Below are positions 36,154 to 44,751 of a stretch of 64,000 nt of DNA, one piece after another. Both the position numbers and the translations under genes were made by a program. Origin of the DNA: Cohnella hashimotonis (lineage in GTDB: Bacteria; Bacillota; Bacilli; Paenibacillales; Paenibacillaceae); assembly GCF_030014955.1 (NCBI RefSeq), contig NZ_JAGRPV010000001.1, positions 8,333,501-8,397,500 on the forward strand, read 5' to 3'. Position 1 is the first letter of the stretch; the number at the start of each line of letters is the position of its first letter. The notes beneath the pieces were generated by a model. That model had not been told where the DNA came from, searched no databases, and was given only the letters and a program-made list of their open reading frames with translations.

Positions 36154-37839
36154 GTGAAATCGCGCATGCTTCGTATATTCATGATTTTGACGCTGTGTCT
36201 GGCCTTCGTGCCGGCAGCAGCAGCTTACGCCGAGAGCTCGGTCGTCTCGCTGCAGGATGTGGCGGATGTGACGGCGGGCGGACAGGTCGATATCAAAGGC
36301 GCCTCTACGTTGGATGAGGTCATCGTCAAAGTGCTGCGTCCTGACAGCAGCGTCGTGTACTTCAATATCGTGCCTGTGACCGCCGGACAATACGCGTCGC
36401 CGTTCACGATCGGCTCCGGCGAGCCGGGGGGCACTTATACCGTAGCTGTGGGGCAAGGCGGCGATGTGGCGAGCAAGACTTTTAAGGTGACGGGGGGGAC
36501 AATCATTCCGTCTCCCGGCGGAACCGTGTCGACGCCAACACCACCTCCTACGACGGGCAAGGTCATCACGCCGGTAGGCGGCGTTGAGCCGGTCGTGGTC
36601 GACACGAGCAAGAATAAGACTTCGACGGTGGACGCAGGCGGACGCTCGACGACCGTCGTCACGCAGGACGGTGCATCGCTCGCCGATGCGTTGAAGAAGG
36701 CTGCGCAACAGGACAATAAAGGCGCTGCGCCTGTCGTGTACATTGCCTATGAAGGCAAGCAAGGCGATGCCGTGCAGTTCAACCTGCCCTTCTCCGCGTT
36801 GAAGGACGCCGCCTCTTCGGGCGCGATCGTATCGCTACAAACCGGCGAAGGCGAATATTCGCTGCCGCTCGGCGTGCTGAACTTCGACGCGATCGCCGCG
36901 AATCTCGGCGCATCGGCACAGGACATCACCATTCAGGTCAACATCGTCCCGTCCGCAGATGACATCAACGCCAAGATTAAAGCTAGCGCGGCCGGCATCG
37001 GCGCCTCGCAGCAGGGCGGCGCGATCGAGTTTTCGATCGTCGTATCCGGCGGGGGCAAGACTTCCGAGCTGAATGAATTCGGCTCGACCTATGTGTCGCG
37101 TACGGTCGTCACATCGGGCACGATCGACGCTTCGCACGCGACCGTCGCGCTGTACGATCCGCAGACAGGCGCACTAACCTTCGTGCCCGCACAATTCACG
37201 AAGCAGTCTGACGGCACTTTTAAGATTACGTTCAAGCGCAACGGCAACAGCATCTATACCGTACTAACGGCTAACAAGGCGTTTACCGATCTGACCGCGC
37301 CTTGGGCCAAAGCGGACGTCGAGCTACTCGCCTCCAAGCTCGTCGTCAACGGCGTGTCCGATACGCAGTTTGCGCCGAACAGCAGCATCACGCGCGCCGA
37401 ATTCGCGGCGCTGCTCGTCCGCGCGCTGGGCCTCACGCCTGACGCATCCGGCGCTGCAGGCTTCAAGGATGTCGCATCGGGCGCATGGTACGCAGGCGCA
37501 ACGGGCGCAGCCGTAAAGGCGAAGCTGATCGAAGGCTTCGAAGACGGCAGCTTCAAGCCTGGAGCCACGATCACACGCGAGCAGATGGCGGTCATGATCT
37601 CGAGAGCCGTCGCGTACGCGCAAGGCTCCGCGCCGTCGTCTTCGGAAGCCTCGCTGAGCGGCTTCAAGGACAAAGCTGCGATCGGCAGCTGGGCGCGCGC
37701 ATCCGTGGCGCAGGCCGTTGATGCCGGCATCATCACCGGCATGACGAGCGACACGTTCGTGCCTTCGGCGCAGGCAAGCCGCGCTCAGGCGGCTGTCATG
37801 CTGAAGCGGTTTATGCAGTACTCGGATTTGATCGACTGA
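36154..37839 (+). CDS. Secreted SLH-domain surface protein
   Basis: A 561-residue protein: signal peptide (IFMILTLCLAFVPAAAAYA), a beta-rich N-terminal domain (SSVVSLQDVADVTAGGQVDIK), a PTPPPTTGK linker, a middle domain with YIAYEGKQGDAVQFNLPFSAL, and three C-terminal SLH domains (FTDLTAPWAKADVELL, FKDVASGAWYAGA, FKDKAAIGSWARASV, each with the TRAE/TREQ/SRAQ motif). GTG start at 36154; an ATG at 36166 is possible. The SLH part anchors it to the wall. The 22-bp gap to the secreted protein gene means co-expression, so it may be the anchor partner of that protein. Confidence 0.87.
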   Translation: MKSRMLRIFMILTLCLAFVPAAAAYAESSVVSLQDVADVTAGGQVDIKGASTLDEVIVKVLRPDSSVVYFNIVPVTAGQYASPFTIGSGEPGGTYTVAVGQGGDVASKTFKVTGGTIIPSPGGTVSTPTPPPTTGKVITPVGGVEPVVVDTSKNKTSTVDAGGRSTTVVTQDGASLADALKKAAQQDNKGAAPVVYIAYEGKQGDAVQFNLPFSALKDAASSGAIVSLQTGEGEYSLPLGVLNFDAIAANLGASAQDITIQVNIVPSADDINAKIKASAAGIGASQQGGAIEFSIVVSGGGKTSELNEFGSTYVSRTVVTSGTIDASHATVALYDPQTGALTFVPAQFTKQSDGTFKITFKRNGNSIYTVLTANKAFTDLTAPWAKADVELLASKLVVNGVSDTQFAPNSSITRAEFAALLVRALGLTPDASGAAGFKDVASGAWYAGATGAAVKAKLIEGFEDGSFKPGATITREQMAVMISRAVAYAQGSAPSSSEASLSGFKDKAAIGSWARASVAQAVDAGIITGMTSDTFVPSAQASRAQAAVMLKRFMQYSDLID

Positions 37840-37859
37840 TCACGCCGTATTCGAAACGG

Positions 37860-37896
37860 AGAACCGTCAGGATCGCATCCGGCGGTTCTTCTGTCT
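37860..37896 (+). terminator. Stem-loop after the SLH gene
   Basis: AGAACCG pairs with CGGTTCT around a 16-base loop, followed by TCTGTCTT. The T-run is weak. Confidence 0.5.
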
Positions 37897-37952
37897 TGGC
37901 AAGGGGCGCCTGAGCTCCGGAGTTGGGCGGAAGCGCTAGAGAATGGAAGCGC

Positions 37953-37993
37953 GTCGGATTTGTCAACGTTCAGTCATTGACGAAGATCATAAT
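37953..37993 (+). promoter_or_regulatory. SARP-type promoter element, copy 3 (38081 gene)
   Basis: TTTGTCA (37959-37965), 8 bp, TCATT (37974-37978), 9 bp, CATAAT (37988-37993). Spacing is identical to copies 1 and 2 although flanking bases differ. Confidence 0.6.
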
Positions 37994-38080
37994 GACCTTT
38001 AGGCTTATGAATGGCCGAGGTGCCCCGACTCGAATCGCATGCGCAGCATCAGGACAATACATCAAGAGGACGGGATCACA

Positions 38081-41000
38081 TTGGCGACGAATTGGAAAGC
38101 AGTATTATTGGCAAGCATGATCGCCACATCGGCATTCGGAGCGAGGAACGTGCTCGCCGCTCCTCTTGCTTCCGTGGAGCAGGCTTCATTAAAAGATATC
38201 GGTTCGGTGTCGGCCGATCGGCAGGCAGCCATCCGCGAAGCGGTCTCGCTTGGGCTGATCAGCGGCTATCCGAATGGAGAATTCAAACCGGAAGAGTCGC
38301 TCACGCGAACGCAATTAGCCGTGTTGTTGGCTAAAGCTCTGCATCTGCCGTTGGATACGAATGCAGAATCAAGCTTTAAGGATGTTGCCTCCGACAGTTG
38401 GAGCACGAGTTATATTGAGGCCGTGCGCAAGGCCGGCTTGATGAACGGAACGGATACCGGTTTCGATCCGAACCGCAAGGTTACCCGTCAGGAGCTGGCG
38501 TCCGTATTCGTGCGCGCCGTCAACGGCCTGAACACGACAGGCGGGCTGGAGATGGACCCTGCGCTTGCCTCGGGAACAAGCGGTTGGGCGGCAGCATCCG
38601 TGCAAGCCGCGCTCCGGCTAGGTTTGATGACCCCGGAGGACGATGGCTTCCAACCGAAACAGGCGGTAGCGAGGGCGGATATCGCGCAGCTCCTGGTAGA
38701 TATTTTTGCGGAAAAAGAGTTAAGCGCAGTGGTAACGAAGGTCGACGGCGACGTAATTATGGCGGATGGTAAGCCGCTGCTGGTATCGGACAAGCTTAAG
38801 CAGCTTTTGCTGGCTGAAGGAAATAAAGAGGCGCTATCAGGCGCCAAGCTTCGGTTCAAATCCGCCGTTCGCAGCGTGAACGCGCTATCGGAGCTGGAGA
38901 TCGTCGCCACAGGTACGGCAGGGACTCCGGTTAAGTTAGATACGACAGGGATGCCTGTCGGAGGTACGCTGAAGGTATCGGGCGATTACATAGCGATCAA
39001 CGGAGGAACGATTAAAAATCTGATCCTTCAAAATCAAGCAGCTAACGTGTCCGTCGACGCAAGCGTCGATCGTCTGGAGCTGATGGGGCAGGCGGCGACG
39101 CTGTCCGGTAAAGGCGCCTATCGCGAGATCCAGATTAGCGATCCAAGAGCTAAACTGACCATCGGCGGCGACGTGCGGATCGACCGGCTGGTCTTGCCGG
39201 AGGGTATCGCGCTGGCGGACATCGTAACCAATCTGAGCCAGGTGCAGTCGCAGATCGGCAGTATCGTATCGGCAAGCGGCGTGCCGGTAACGAAGCCATC
39301 GGCACCCGTATCCTACAATCCGCCCACGGTTGCGGACAAGAGCGCGCTAGGCGCAGCGATCGCCGACGCTTCGGGCCTTGCCGATACGGCGGTGGCTGGC
39401 AAAGCGGAAGGTCAGTACCCGCAGAGCGCGATCGATGCGCTGAAGGAAGCGGTCGAAGCTGCCGGCGCGGTAAAGGCCGATATTCAGGCCACACAGTCGC
39501 AGGTAGACAGCGCCCTGGCGACATTGCGCACGGCGATCAATGTATTTAAAAATGCTGTCGTACATGTCGGTACCACGCTCCTCGACGATGCGATCGCCGA
39601 CGCATTGGGCTATGCCAATGCCTCGGTGGCAGGCGGAGCGGAGGGTCAGTATCCTCAGGGCGCGATCGACGCGCTGAAAGAGGCAATCGAGGCTGCCGAA
39701 GCTGTCAAGGCCGATATAGGGGCAACGCAGACGGCGATCGACGGCGCAGCCTTCACGTTGCGAGAGGTGATCGATACATTTAAGAATGCGGTCGTCCATA
39801 TCAATCTCACGCAGCTGAATGCGGCGATCGCAGCTGCATCGGGCTATGCCGGTGCGGCAGTGGCTGGAGGTGCGGAAGGCCAGTACCCGCAGAGCGCGAT
39901 CGACGCGCTGAATGATGCGATCGAGGCTTCAATTGCCTTAAGGAACGACGCCGCGGCAACACAAGCGGGGATCGACAGCGCCGAATCCACGCTGCAGGAT
40001 GCCATCGATACGTTTAACAATGCTGTCGTTCACATCGATTTGGCGCAGCTGGACGCAGCGATCGCAGACGCTTCGAACCTTGCCGATGCGGCGGCCGTTG
40101 GCGATGCGGAAGGCCAGTACCCGCAGAGCGCGATCGACGCGCTGAATGATGCGATCGAGACTTCAATTGCCTTAAGGGACGACCCCGCGGCAACACAAGC
40201 GGGGATCGACAGCGCCGAATCCACGCTGCAGGATGCCATCGATACGTTTAACAATGCTGTCGTTCACATCGATCTGACGCAGCTGGACGCAGCGATTGCC
40301 GATGCTTCGAACCTAGCCGATACGGCGGTGGTCGGCACCTTGGAAGGCCAATACCCGCAGAGCGCGATCGATGCGCTGAATGACGCGATTGAAGCTGCGG
40401 AAGAAGCAAAGGGGAAAGCCGGAGCAACGCAGTCTGAGATCGACAGCGCAACGGGGGCACTGCAGAATGCAATTACGGCGTTTCAGGACGCTGAGTCGCA
40501 TTCGCTGAAGGCCTCCTTGGAGGGGCGTCCATTCTACCTCAACAGCGGCAGAACCGGCACGACCGGAGATACGGTTCTATCTGCCGACAGTTATGAGCAA
40601 TACAACAAGCGCAATATTAAAAATTATCTGAAAATCAAACGCGGCGCGGTAAATGAGACGATTGAATATGATGACGTCAACAATCAGTTTACCGTAACGG
40701 AGAGCGGAAGCGGCGTGGTGGGCACCATCACTGTGGAATCCACATCCCCGCTTGTGGAGCTCACGCCGGGCACTTCCGGGATTACCGTTCATCCGTTAGA
40801 TGCCGCCACCGAGAGCACGGAGGCTGCCCTTGTGTTTCATGTCAAGGAGGGTAACGAGGAGGTCAGCCAGGTGACGCTGCCGATCGTCATGGATGAGACG
40901 GCTCCGATCTTGAGCAGCAGTGTCTACGGCAGTGGTCAGTTCACGCTGACGGCAAACGAAATGTTGACGACGGCAATAATGGGATATAGCATGCAGGTGC

Positions 41001-41227
41001 AGTTTTCGCAGAGCGGCAATGCCGTCGATTTCCAGCCATTGACTGCGAACACTCATTATTCTGTCAGCTTCGTCGACAAGCGCATTATCATTACGTTGAC
41101 AGCCGAGGCCAGATCCAATTTTGTGCTTCAGTCGTCCAGCAAGTTCAAGATTACTATGACGGGCATTACGGATAATGCCGGGAACGATCTTTACGTCGAT
41201 ACAACGATAGACGTACCGCAATACTGA
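38081..41227 (+). CDS. SLH-domain surface protein with five FIVAR repeats
   Basis: A 1048-residue protein. TTG start 38081 with AGAGGA 10 nt upstream gives a clean signal peptide (AVLLASMIATSAFGA); ATG 38039 has no ribosome site. Three N-terminal SLH domains (GLISGYPNGEFKPEESLTR, GLMNGTDTGFDPNRKVTR, GLMTPEDDGFQPKQAVAR) are followed by a beta-helical region (ILQNQAANVSVDASV), five 78-residue FIVAR repeats (39338-40507, each with EGQYPQSAIDAL), and a C-terminal SwmB/Ig-like domain (FTLTANEMLTTAI). FIVAR domains bind matrix or sugar polymers in other surface proteins. It has the third SARP-type promoter. Confidence 0.88.
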   Translation: MATNWKAVLLASMIATSAFGARNVLAAPLASVEQASLKDIGSVSADRQAAIREAVSLGLISGYPNGEFKPEESLTRTQLAVLLAKALHLPLDTNAESSFKDVASDSWSTSYIEAVRKAGLMNGTDTGFDPNRKVTRQELASVFVRAVNGLNTTGGLEMDPALASGTSGWAAASVQAALRLGLMTPEDDGFQPKQAVARADIAQLLVDIFAEKELSAVVTKVDGDVIMADGKPLLVSDKLKQLLLAEGNKEALSGAKLRFKSAVRSVNALSELEIVATGTAGTPVKLDTTGMPVGGTLKVSGDYIAINGGTIKNLILQNQAANVSVDASVDRLELMGQAATLSGKGAYREIQISDPRAKLTIGGDVRIDRLVLPEGIALADIVTNLSQVQSQIGSIVSASGVPVTKPSAPVSYNPPTVADKSALGAAIADASGLADTAVAGKAEGQYPQSAIDALKEAVEAAGAVKADIQATQSQVDSALATLRTAINVFKNAVVHVGTTLLDDAIADALGYANASVAGGAEGQYPQGAIDALKEAIEAAEAVKADIGATQTAIDGAAFTLREVIDTFKNAVVHINLTQLNAAIAAASGYAGAAVAGGAEGQYPQSAIDALNDAIEASIALRNDAAATQAGIDSAESTLQDAIDTFNNAVVHIDLAQLDAAIADASNLADAAAVGDAEGQYPQSAIDALNDAIETSIALRDDPAATQAGIDSAESTLQDAIDTFNNAVVHIDLTQLDAAIADASNLADTAVVGTLEGQYPQSAIDALNDAIEAAEEAKGKAGATQSEIDSATGALQNAITAFQDAESHSLKASLEGRPFYLNSGRTGTTGDTVLSADSYEQYNKRNIKNYLKIKRGAVNETIEYDDVNNQFTVTESGSGVVGTITVESTSPLVELTPGTSGITVHPLDAATESTEAALVFHVKEGNEEVSQVTLPIVMDETAPILSSSVYGSGQFTLTANEMLTTAIMGYSMQVQFSQSGNAVDFQPLTANTHYSVSFVDKRIIITLTAEARSNFVLQSSSKFKITMTGITDNAGNDLYVDTTIDVPQY
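39338..40507 (+). repeat. Five 234-bp tandem repeats coding FIVAR domains
   Basis: Period 234 bp (78 residues); unit starts near 39338, 39572, 39806, 40040 and 40274. Copies 3 and 4 are nearly identical at the DNA level over more than 150 bp, so the array has been amplified or homogenised recently. Confidence 0.85.
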
Positions 41228-41228
41228 G

Positions 41229-42107
41229 TTGGCAGCCCTGGAGATCGAGGCGATTCAGGACGCAGTGCCCGGTGTTTACACAGGCCTGATCCCCCCTGAG
41301 TTAAGCCATGTGTTGAAGCAGCGGCTTCCGGCGTCGTTTCTGGCGCTCGGAGCCTGTCGGGGAGGCGAGCCCGTCGGGCTGGCGCTCGCCGAGCGGAGAG
41401 AGGCAACGGATACGGCGAGTCTGCTCGCGTTGACTGTGGCGGAGTCAGCGCGCCGTCAGGGCGTGGGACGCGCGCTATTCGACGAGATTGAGACGGCGCT
41501 GAAGCAGACGGGGACGCGCGCGATCGGAGCCGAATATCTCGGAGGCACCGATCCTGGTACGTCGGAGGCCGCTTTCTTAAAGGCATGCGGATTTGATGAA
41601 CCGCTGCACGGTATCCATATCTGGGGCGGTTCGACCGGGCTTCATCCGGAGATGCCGTGGGTTCACCAATTACGACTGCCGGATGTATTTACGGTAAGTC
41701 CCTTCAAGACGTTGACGACGCAGGAGTACGAGGAAGTACGGCAAGGAGAGGGCGTTTGGTATACGCCGGACTATTCGCCGTTTGCGGATGAAGACCTGAT
41801 CGACAAGGAACGCAGCCTGCTGCTGCGCTATGGCGGTGCGGTCGTCGGCTGGATGATCTTCGAGCCGTTCGATACCCGAACGATACTGTTCAAAACGATG
41901 TTCGTGCATCCCCGTCATCAGCGCATGGGACGCGGCATCGCGCTGGCTGCCGAGGCGGGGCGGCGCTTGATCCGCGATTCGGATTTCTCGGAATGGCTCC
42001 TGTTCGTAGAAGGACGCAACATGGATATGGTCCGTTTTTTGCACAGGCATGTTGCCTGCCCCGGCGTTCAAAAAGAAGTGCTTTGGAGAACGGTCAAGCG
42101 TTTTTGA
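41229..42107 (+). CDS. GNAT acetyltransferase (tandem GNAT)
   Basis: A 292-residue protein with two GNAT halves: RRQGVGRALFDEIE (first acetyl-CoA motif) and HPRHQRMGRGIALAAEAG (second). The TTG start at 41229 comes one base after the stop of the FIVAR gene, so it is in the same operon and translationally coupled. The acetyl acceptor is unknown. A perfect terminator contains its stop codon. Confidence 0.82.
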   Translation: MAALEIEAIQDAVPGVYTGLIPPELSHVLKQRLPASFLALGACRGGEPVGLALAERREATDTASLLALTVAESARRQGVGRALFDEIETALKQTGTRAIGAEYLGGTDPGTSEAAFLKACGFDEPLHGIHIWGGSTGLHPEMPWVHQLRLPDVFTVSPFKTLTTQEYEEVRQGEGVWYTPDYSPFADEDLIDKERSLLLRYGGAVVGWMIFEPFDTRTILFKTMFVHPRHQRMGRGIALAAEAGRRLIRDSDFSEWLLFVEGRNMDMVRFLHRHVACPGVQKEVLWRTVKRF

Positions 42108-42120
42108 CCGTTCTTTTTTT
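42087..42120 (+). terminator. Strong intrinsic terminator
   Basis: AGAACGGTCAA pairs perfectly with TTGACCGTTCT, followed by TTTTTTT. The gene's TGA lies in the 3' arm. Confidence 0.9.
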
Positions 42121-42174
42121 GTCGTTTTTATGCTTCAACCGCCAGTTACTCCGCTCCAGCGGCGCGCTTCCACC

Positions 42175-42200
42175 CAAATAAGAATGTGCCACATCGCTAT
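42175..42200 (+). repeat. Dispersed intergenic repeat, fourth copy
   Basis: CAAATAAGAATG followed by CACATCGCTAT, as at 5146-5222 and 11315-11340. Confidence 0.55.
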
Positions 42201-42266
42201 CCTGTCACATCGACGCATTTCCCATACTTATCCCATCCCAATCGGCGCCCCAGCATCAGGACGAGT

Positions 42267-42443
42267 GGACCGTACGTCCGCTATTTTCGCAAAAGTGTGG
42301 ATTAAAGAGGGCGTTGCGGACCGTGGATGCGCTATTCCTCCTGAAAGCTGCCCCCAAGCTGCGGATTCATGCAAATAACGGATGCTGTGTCCGAAACCGC
42401 TGCGGAAACGTACAATCGGCGTGAATAACAGATCCTGTGTCCG
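42267..42443. repeat. Four copies of a 20-bp element, two in each orientation
   Basis: Plus-orientation copies AATAACGGATGCTGTGTCCG (42374-42393) and a similar one at 42424-42443; minus-orientation copies GGACCGTACGTCCGCTATTT (42267-42286) and GGACCGTGGATGCGCTATTC (42318-42337). Spacing is about 50 bp throughout, so the block could fold into a large cruciform. Confidence 0.55.
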
Positions 42444-42541
42444 GAGGAGGAACGGAGCGGACGCAAGAAAGGCGTAAACGGAGCCCGATAAAGGGTAACA
42501 CGTTGCGCAGAACAGCCACACCGTATTTCTACAACGCGCTT

Positions 42542-43159
42542 TTATTCCACCAACTCCGGCTTTTTCCGAATGCCGCTCGATACGAGCGGGCCGTAGCTCA
42601 ATAAGTTGACCATCATCTTGGCCATCTGTCTGGGCGCGAGCTGGCGGCCGGTGTCCAGCCAGTGCGTGACGATACCGAAGTTCGCGGAGGCGATGTAGGA
42701 GACGAGGTAGTCGAGCGGTACGGCCCGATCTTCGGGCGACAAGGTCCCCAGCTTGGCCTGAATCCGGGTGGCGAACAACTCCCGCAACTGTCGGGCGAAG
42801 GACAAGTCGCCTTGCTGGCCGAGCATGATGCGCAGAAATTCCCCATGACGGGCGATCTCCTCGAAGATGGAGATGCTGATCGGATAAGGCTCCTCCTTGT
42901 CGATATATTGAATCGCTTCCGTAATATCGAGCTTCTCGACGCAGCCCCGCACGCGGGTGAATACGTCGTCCTTCAACTGCTGCAGCATGTCCCCGACATC
43001 CCGGTAATGCAAATAAAACGTGCCGCGATTGACGTCTGCGCGGTCGGCGACATCGGTGACCGTGATCGCATCGGCGCTCTTTTCTTGCAGCAGCGTCATG
43101 AGCGCATCGTAGAGCAGCTGCCGGGTTCGCGCTTTTCGCCTGTCCAACTTTTCCGTCAT
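42542..43159 (-). CDS. TetR-family repressor
   Basis: A 205-residue protein with TetR HTH (RQLLYDALMTLLQEKSADAI, VTDVADRADVNRGTFYLHY) and a C-terminal helical domain of the TetR_C_7 kind, often found beside YhgE/ABC-2-type membrane proteins. ATG start 43159 with AGGAGTCGCG upstream. It is divergent from such a membrane protein gene and very probably controls it through the palindrome at 43272-43292. Confidence 0.9.
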   Translation of the reverse strand: MTEKLDRRKARTRQLLYDALMTLLQEKSADAITVTDVADRADVNRGTFYLHYRDVGDMLQQLKDDVFTRVRGCVEKLDITEAIQYIDKEEPYPISISIFEEIARHGEFLRIMLGQQGDLSFARQLRELFATRIQAKLGTLSPEDRAVPLDYLVSYIASANFGIVTHWLDTGRQLAPRQMAKMMVNLLSYGPLVSSGIRKKPELVE

Positions 43160-43245
43160 CGCGACTCCTCCGTTCTTTTTTCGCGTTAATCAACAGCTCG
43201 TCGTCGATCTGCCGATTAATGAACATCGCGTCCTTACATTGACGA

Positions 43246-43292
43246 TTGAACGTCGCTCTCTCTTCATTATAATGAACGTAGTGAGCGTTAAT
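43246..43292 (+). promoter_or_regulatory. Promoter and TetR-type operator of the YhgE-like gene
   Basis: TTGAAC (43246-43251), 16-bp spacer, TATAAT (43268-43273). ATGAACG-N7-CGTTAAT (43272-43292) is an inverted repeat right at the expected start of transcription. Confidence 0.6.
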
Positions 43293-43336
43293 CAACACGA
43301 TGTTCAATAAAGTGTACAAGAGGAGCGGATAGTGAG

Positions 43337-44518
43337 ATGTCGATATTCAAACAAAAAATCGTATGGATCGGGACGCTGATCGTCCTGCTCGTACTGGTCG
43401 TATTCGGAGCCGCGATGATGGGCTCGGTGCTCGGAGCCAAGCCGAAGGAGGTGCCGGTGGCGCTTGTCGTGCTCGACCAACCGGCCGAGCTGCCGGGCGG
43501 CTCGACGCTGGCCGTCGGAGAGATGCTGAAGGAGAAGCTGACGTCGAATGCGCAGCTGCCGATCATCTGGACCATCGTCGGCTCCGAGGCCGAAGCGCGC
43601 AAGGGGCTGGACGATCGGCAATATTATGGCGCGTTGATCGTACCGGCCGATCTTAGCTCGGGCGTCGCCTCTTTGGCCGGCGCCGCGCCGAAGCCGGCAA
43701 CGGTTAAGATCATTGCGAACGAAGGCTGGAATACGCAGGCTGCCACCGTCGTAAAGCAAGGGCTCGCTCAGGCGATGCGGCTCGCCGGCGCGGAGCTGTC
43801 GAAGACGATGCTCGAGCGAATCGGCGCACAAACGCAGCAAGTGTCCGTGACGACCGCGTCGGCGCTGCTGTCTCCTATTGTCGTACAGGAAGAGATCATG
43901 CATGCGGCAGGCGTCAACAACGCATCCGGCAATGCGCCGGGCCTGCTCACGCAGATCATGTGGATGGGCAGCCTGGTATCGGCGCTGATTCTATTTTTTG
44001 CAGGCGGCGCGGCCATGAAGGCGGGATCGCGCCGACCGGCCGCGATCGTCTGGCAGTCCATCGCGGGCATCGTGCTAACCGGGCTCGCTTCGGCCTTCCT
44101 CGTCTGGGAAGCGTCCTCCTGGTACGGCATGGAGCTGGCTGACGCGACGCAAACCTGGCTGTTCCTGTGGCTTGCCGGCGCAGCCTTCTACATGATTCAA
44201 TCCGCGCTGCTCAACTGGATCGGAATGCCGGCGATGGCGATCCTGGTCCTGCTGATGTTCTTCTCGATGCCGATGCTGAACATGGCGCCGGAGTTCCTGT
44301 CGACGGCATCGCACGACTGGATCTACGCCTGGACGCCGCTGCGCTTCGCAGCCGTCGGGCTGCGGGAGGTCATGTATTTTGGCGGTCTGGACGCTGTGTC
44401 CTCGAATGCGACCGTCCTATGGAGCGTCGGAGGCGGCTTCCTCCTGCTGCTGATCGGTTCCGGCTGGAAGCGGATGAAGCCCAAGACCCAAGCGCTACCA
44501 ACGCCGGAAGCGGCCTGA
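43337..44518 (+). CDS. YhgE/Pip-like or ABC-2-type membrane protein
   Basis: A 393-residue protein: N-terminal membrane helix (IWIGTLIVLLVLVVFGAAMM-like), about 190 residues outside the membrane, then five or six helices at the C-terminus. This is the topology of YhgE/Pip, DUF3533 and ABC-2 export permeases. No ATPase is encoded next to it, so the Pip/DUF3533 type is more likely. ATG start 43337 with AGGAG 11 nt upstream. Under a TetR repressor, so a role in export or resistance is likely. Confidence 0.75.
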   Translation: MSIFKQKIVWIGTLIVLLVLVVFGAAMMGSVLGAKPKEVPVALVVLDQPAELPGGSTLAVGEMLKEKLTSNAQLPIIWTIVGSEAEARKGLDDRQYYGALIVPADLSSGVASLAGAAPKPATVKIIANEGWNTQAATVVKQGLAQAMRLAGAELSKTMLERIGAQTQQVSVTTASALLSPIVVQEEIMHAAGVNNASGNAPGLLTQIMWMGSLVSALILFFAGGAAMKAGSRRPAAIVWQSIAGIVLTGLASAFLVWEASSWYGMELADATQTWLFLWLAGAAFYMIQSALLNWIGMPAMAILVLLMFFSMPMLNMAPEFLSTASHDWIYAWTPLRFAAVGLREVMYFGGLDAVSSNATVLWSVGGGFLLLLIGSGWKRMKPKTQALPTPEAA

Positions 44519-44541
44519 CGCTATACAACGGTCTAATAGGT

Positions 44542-44572
44542 TGCGGAGCGCCTTGCGAGGCGCTCCGCATTT
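44542..44572 (+). terminator. Intrinsic terminator
   Basis: TGCGGAGCGCCT pairs perfectly with AGGCGCTCCGCA around a 4-base loop; ATTTC follows. Confidence 0.75.
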
Positions 44573-44751
44573 CGTGATGACGCCGACCTGCGCGCTGTCC
44601 GATTGGGCGATGACCGACGAATCCAAATATGCGATTATCGCTGAATTGTTCAAAAACGAAGCGGAAAAGGGAAAGCGTCTTTCCCGGCGCGCCTGCATAA
44701 TACAGGAGACTCTAACAACGCTAACGACAACTATCGCAGGAGGAATCGATC

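Larger units (their letters stand above)
42121..42541. other. 420-bp intergenic region with repeat copies
   Basis: It contains the fourth CAAATAAGAATG element (42175-42200) and four copies of a second element at 42267-42443. I see no open reading frame with a ribosome site here. Confidence 0.55.

Noticed and set aside
42228..43319. 363-codon minus-strand frame over the TetR gene
   Set aside because: It reads the TetR gene in another frame and crosses its promoter and operator; the TetR frame has a full family match.
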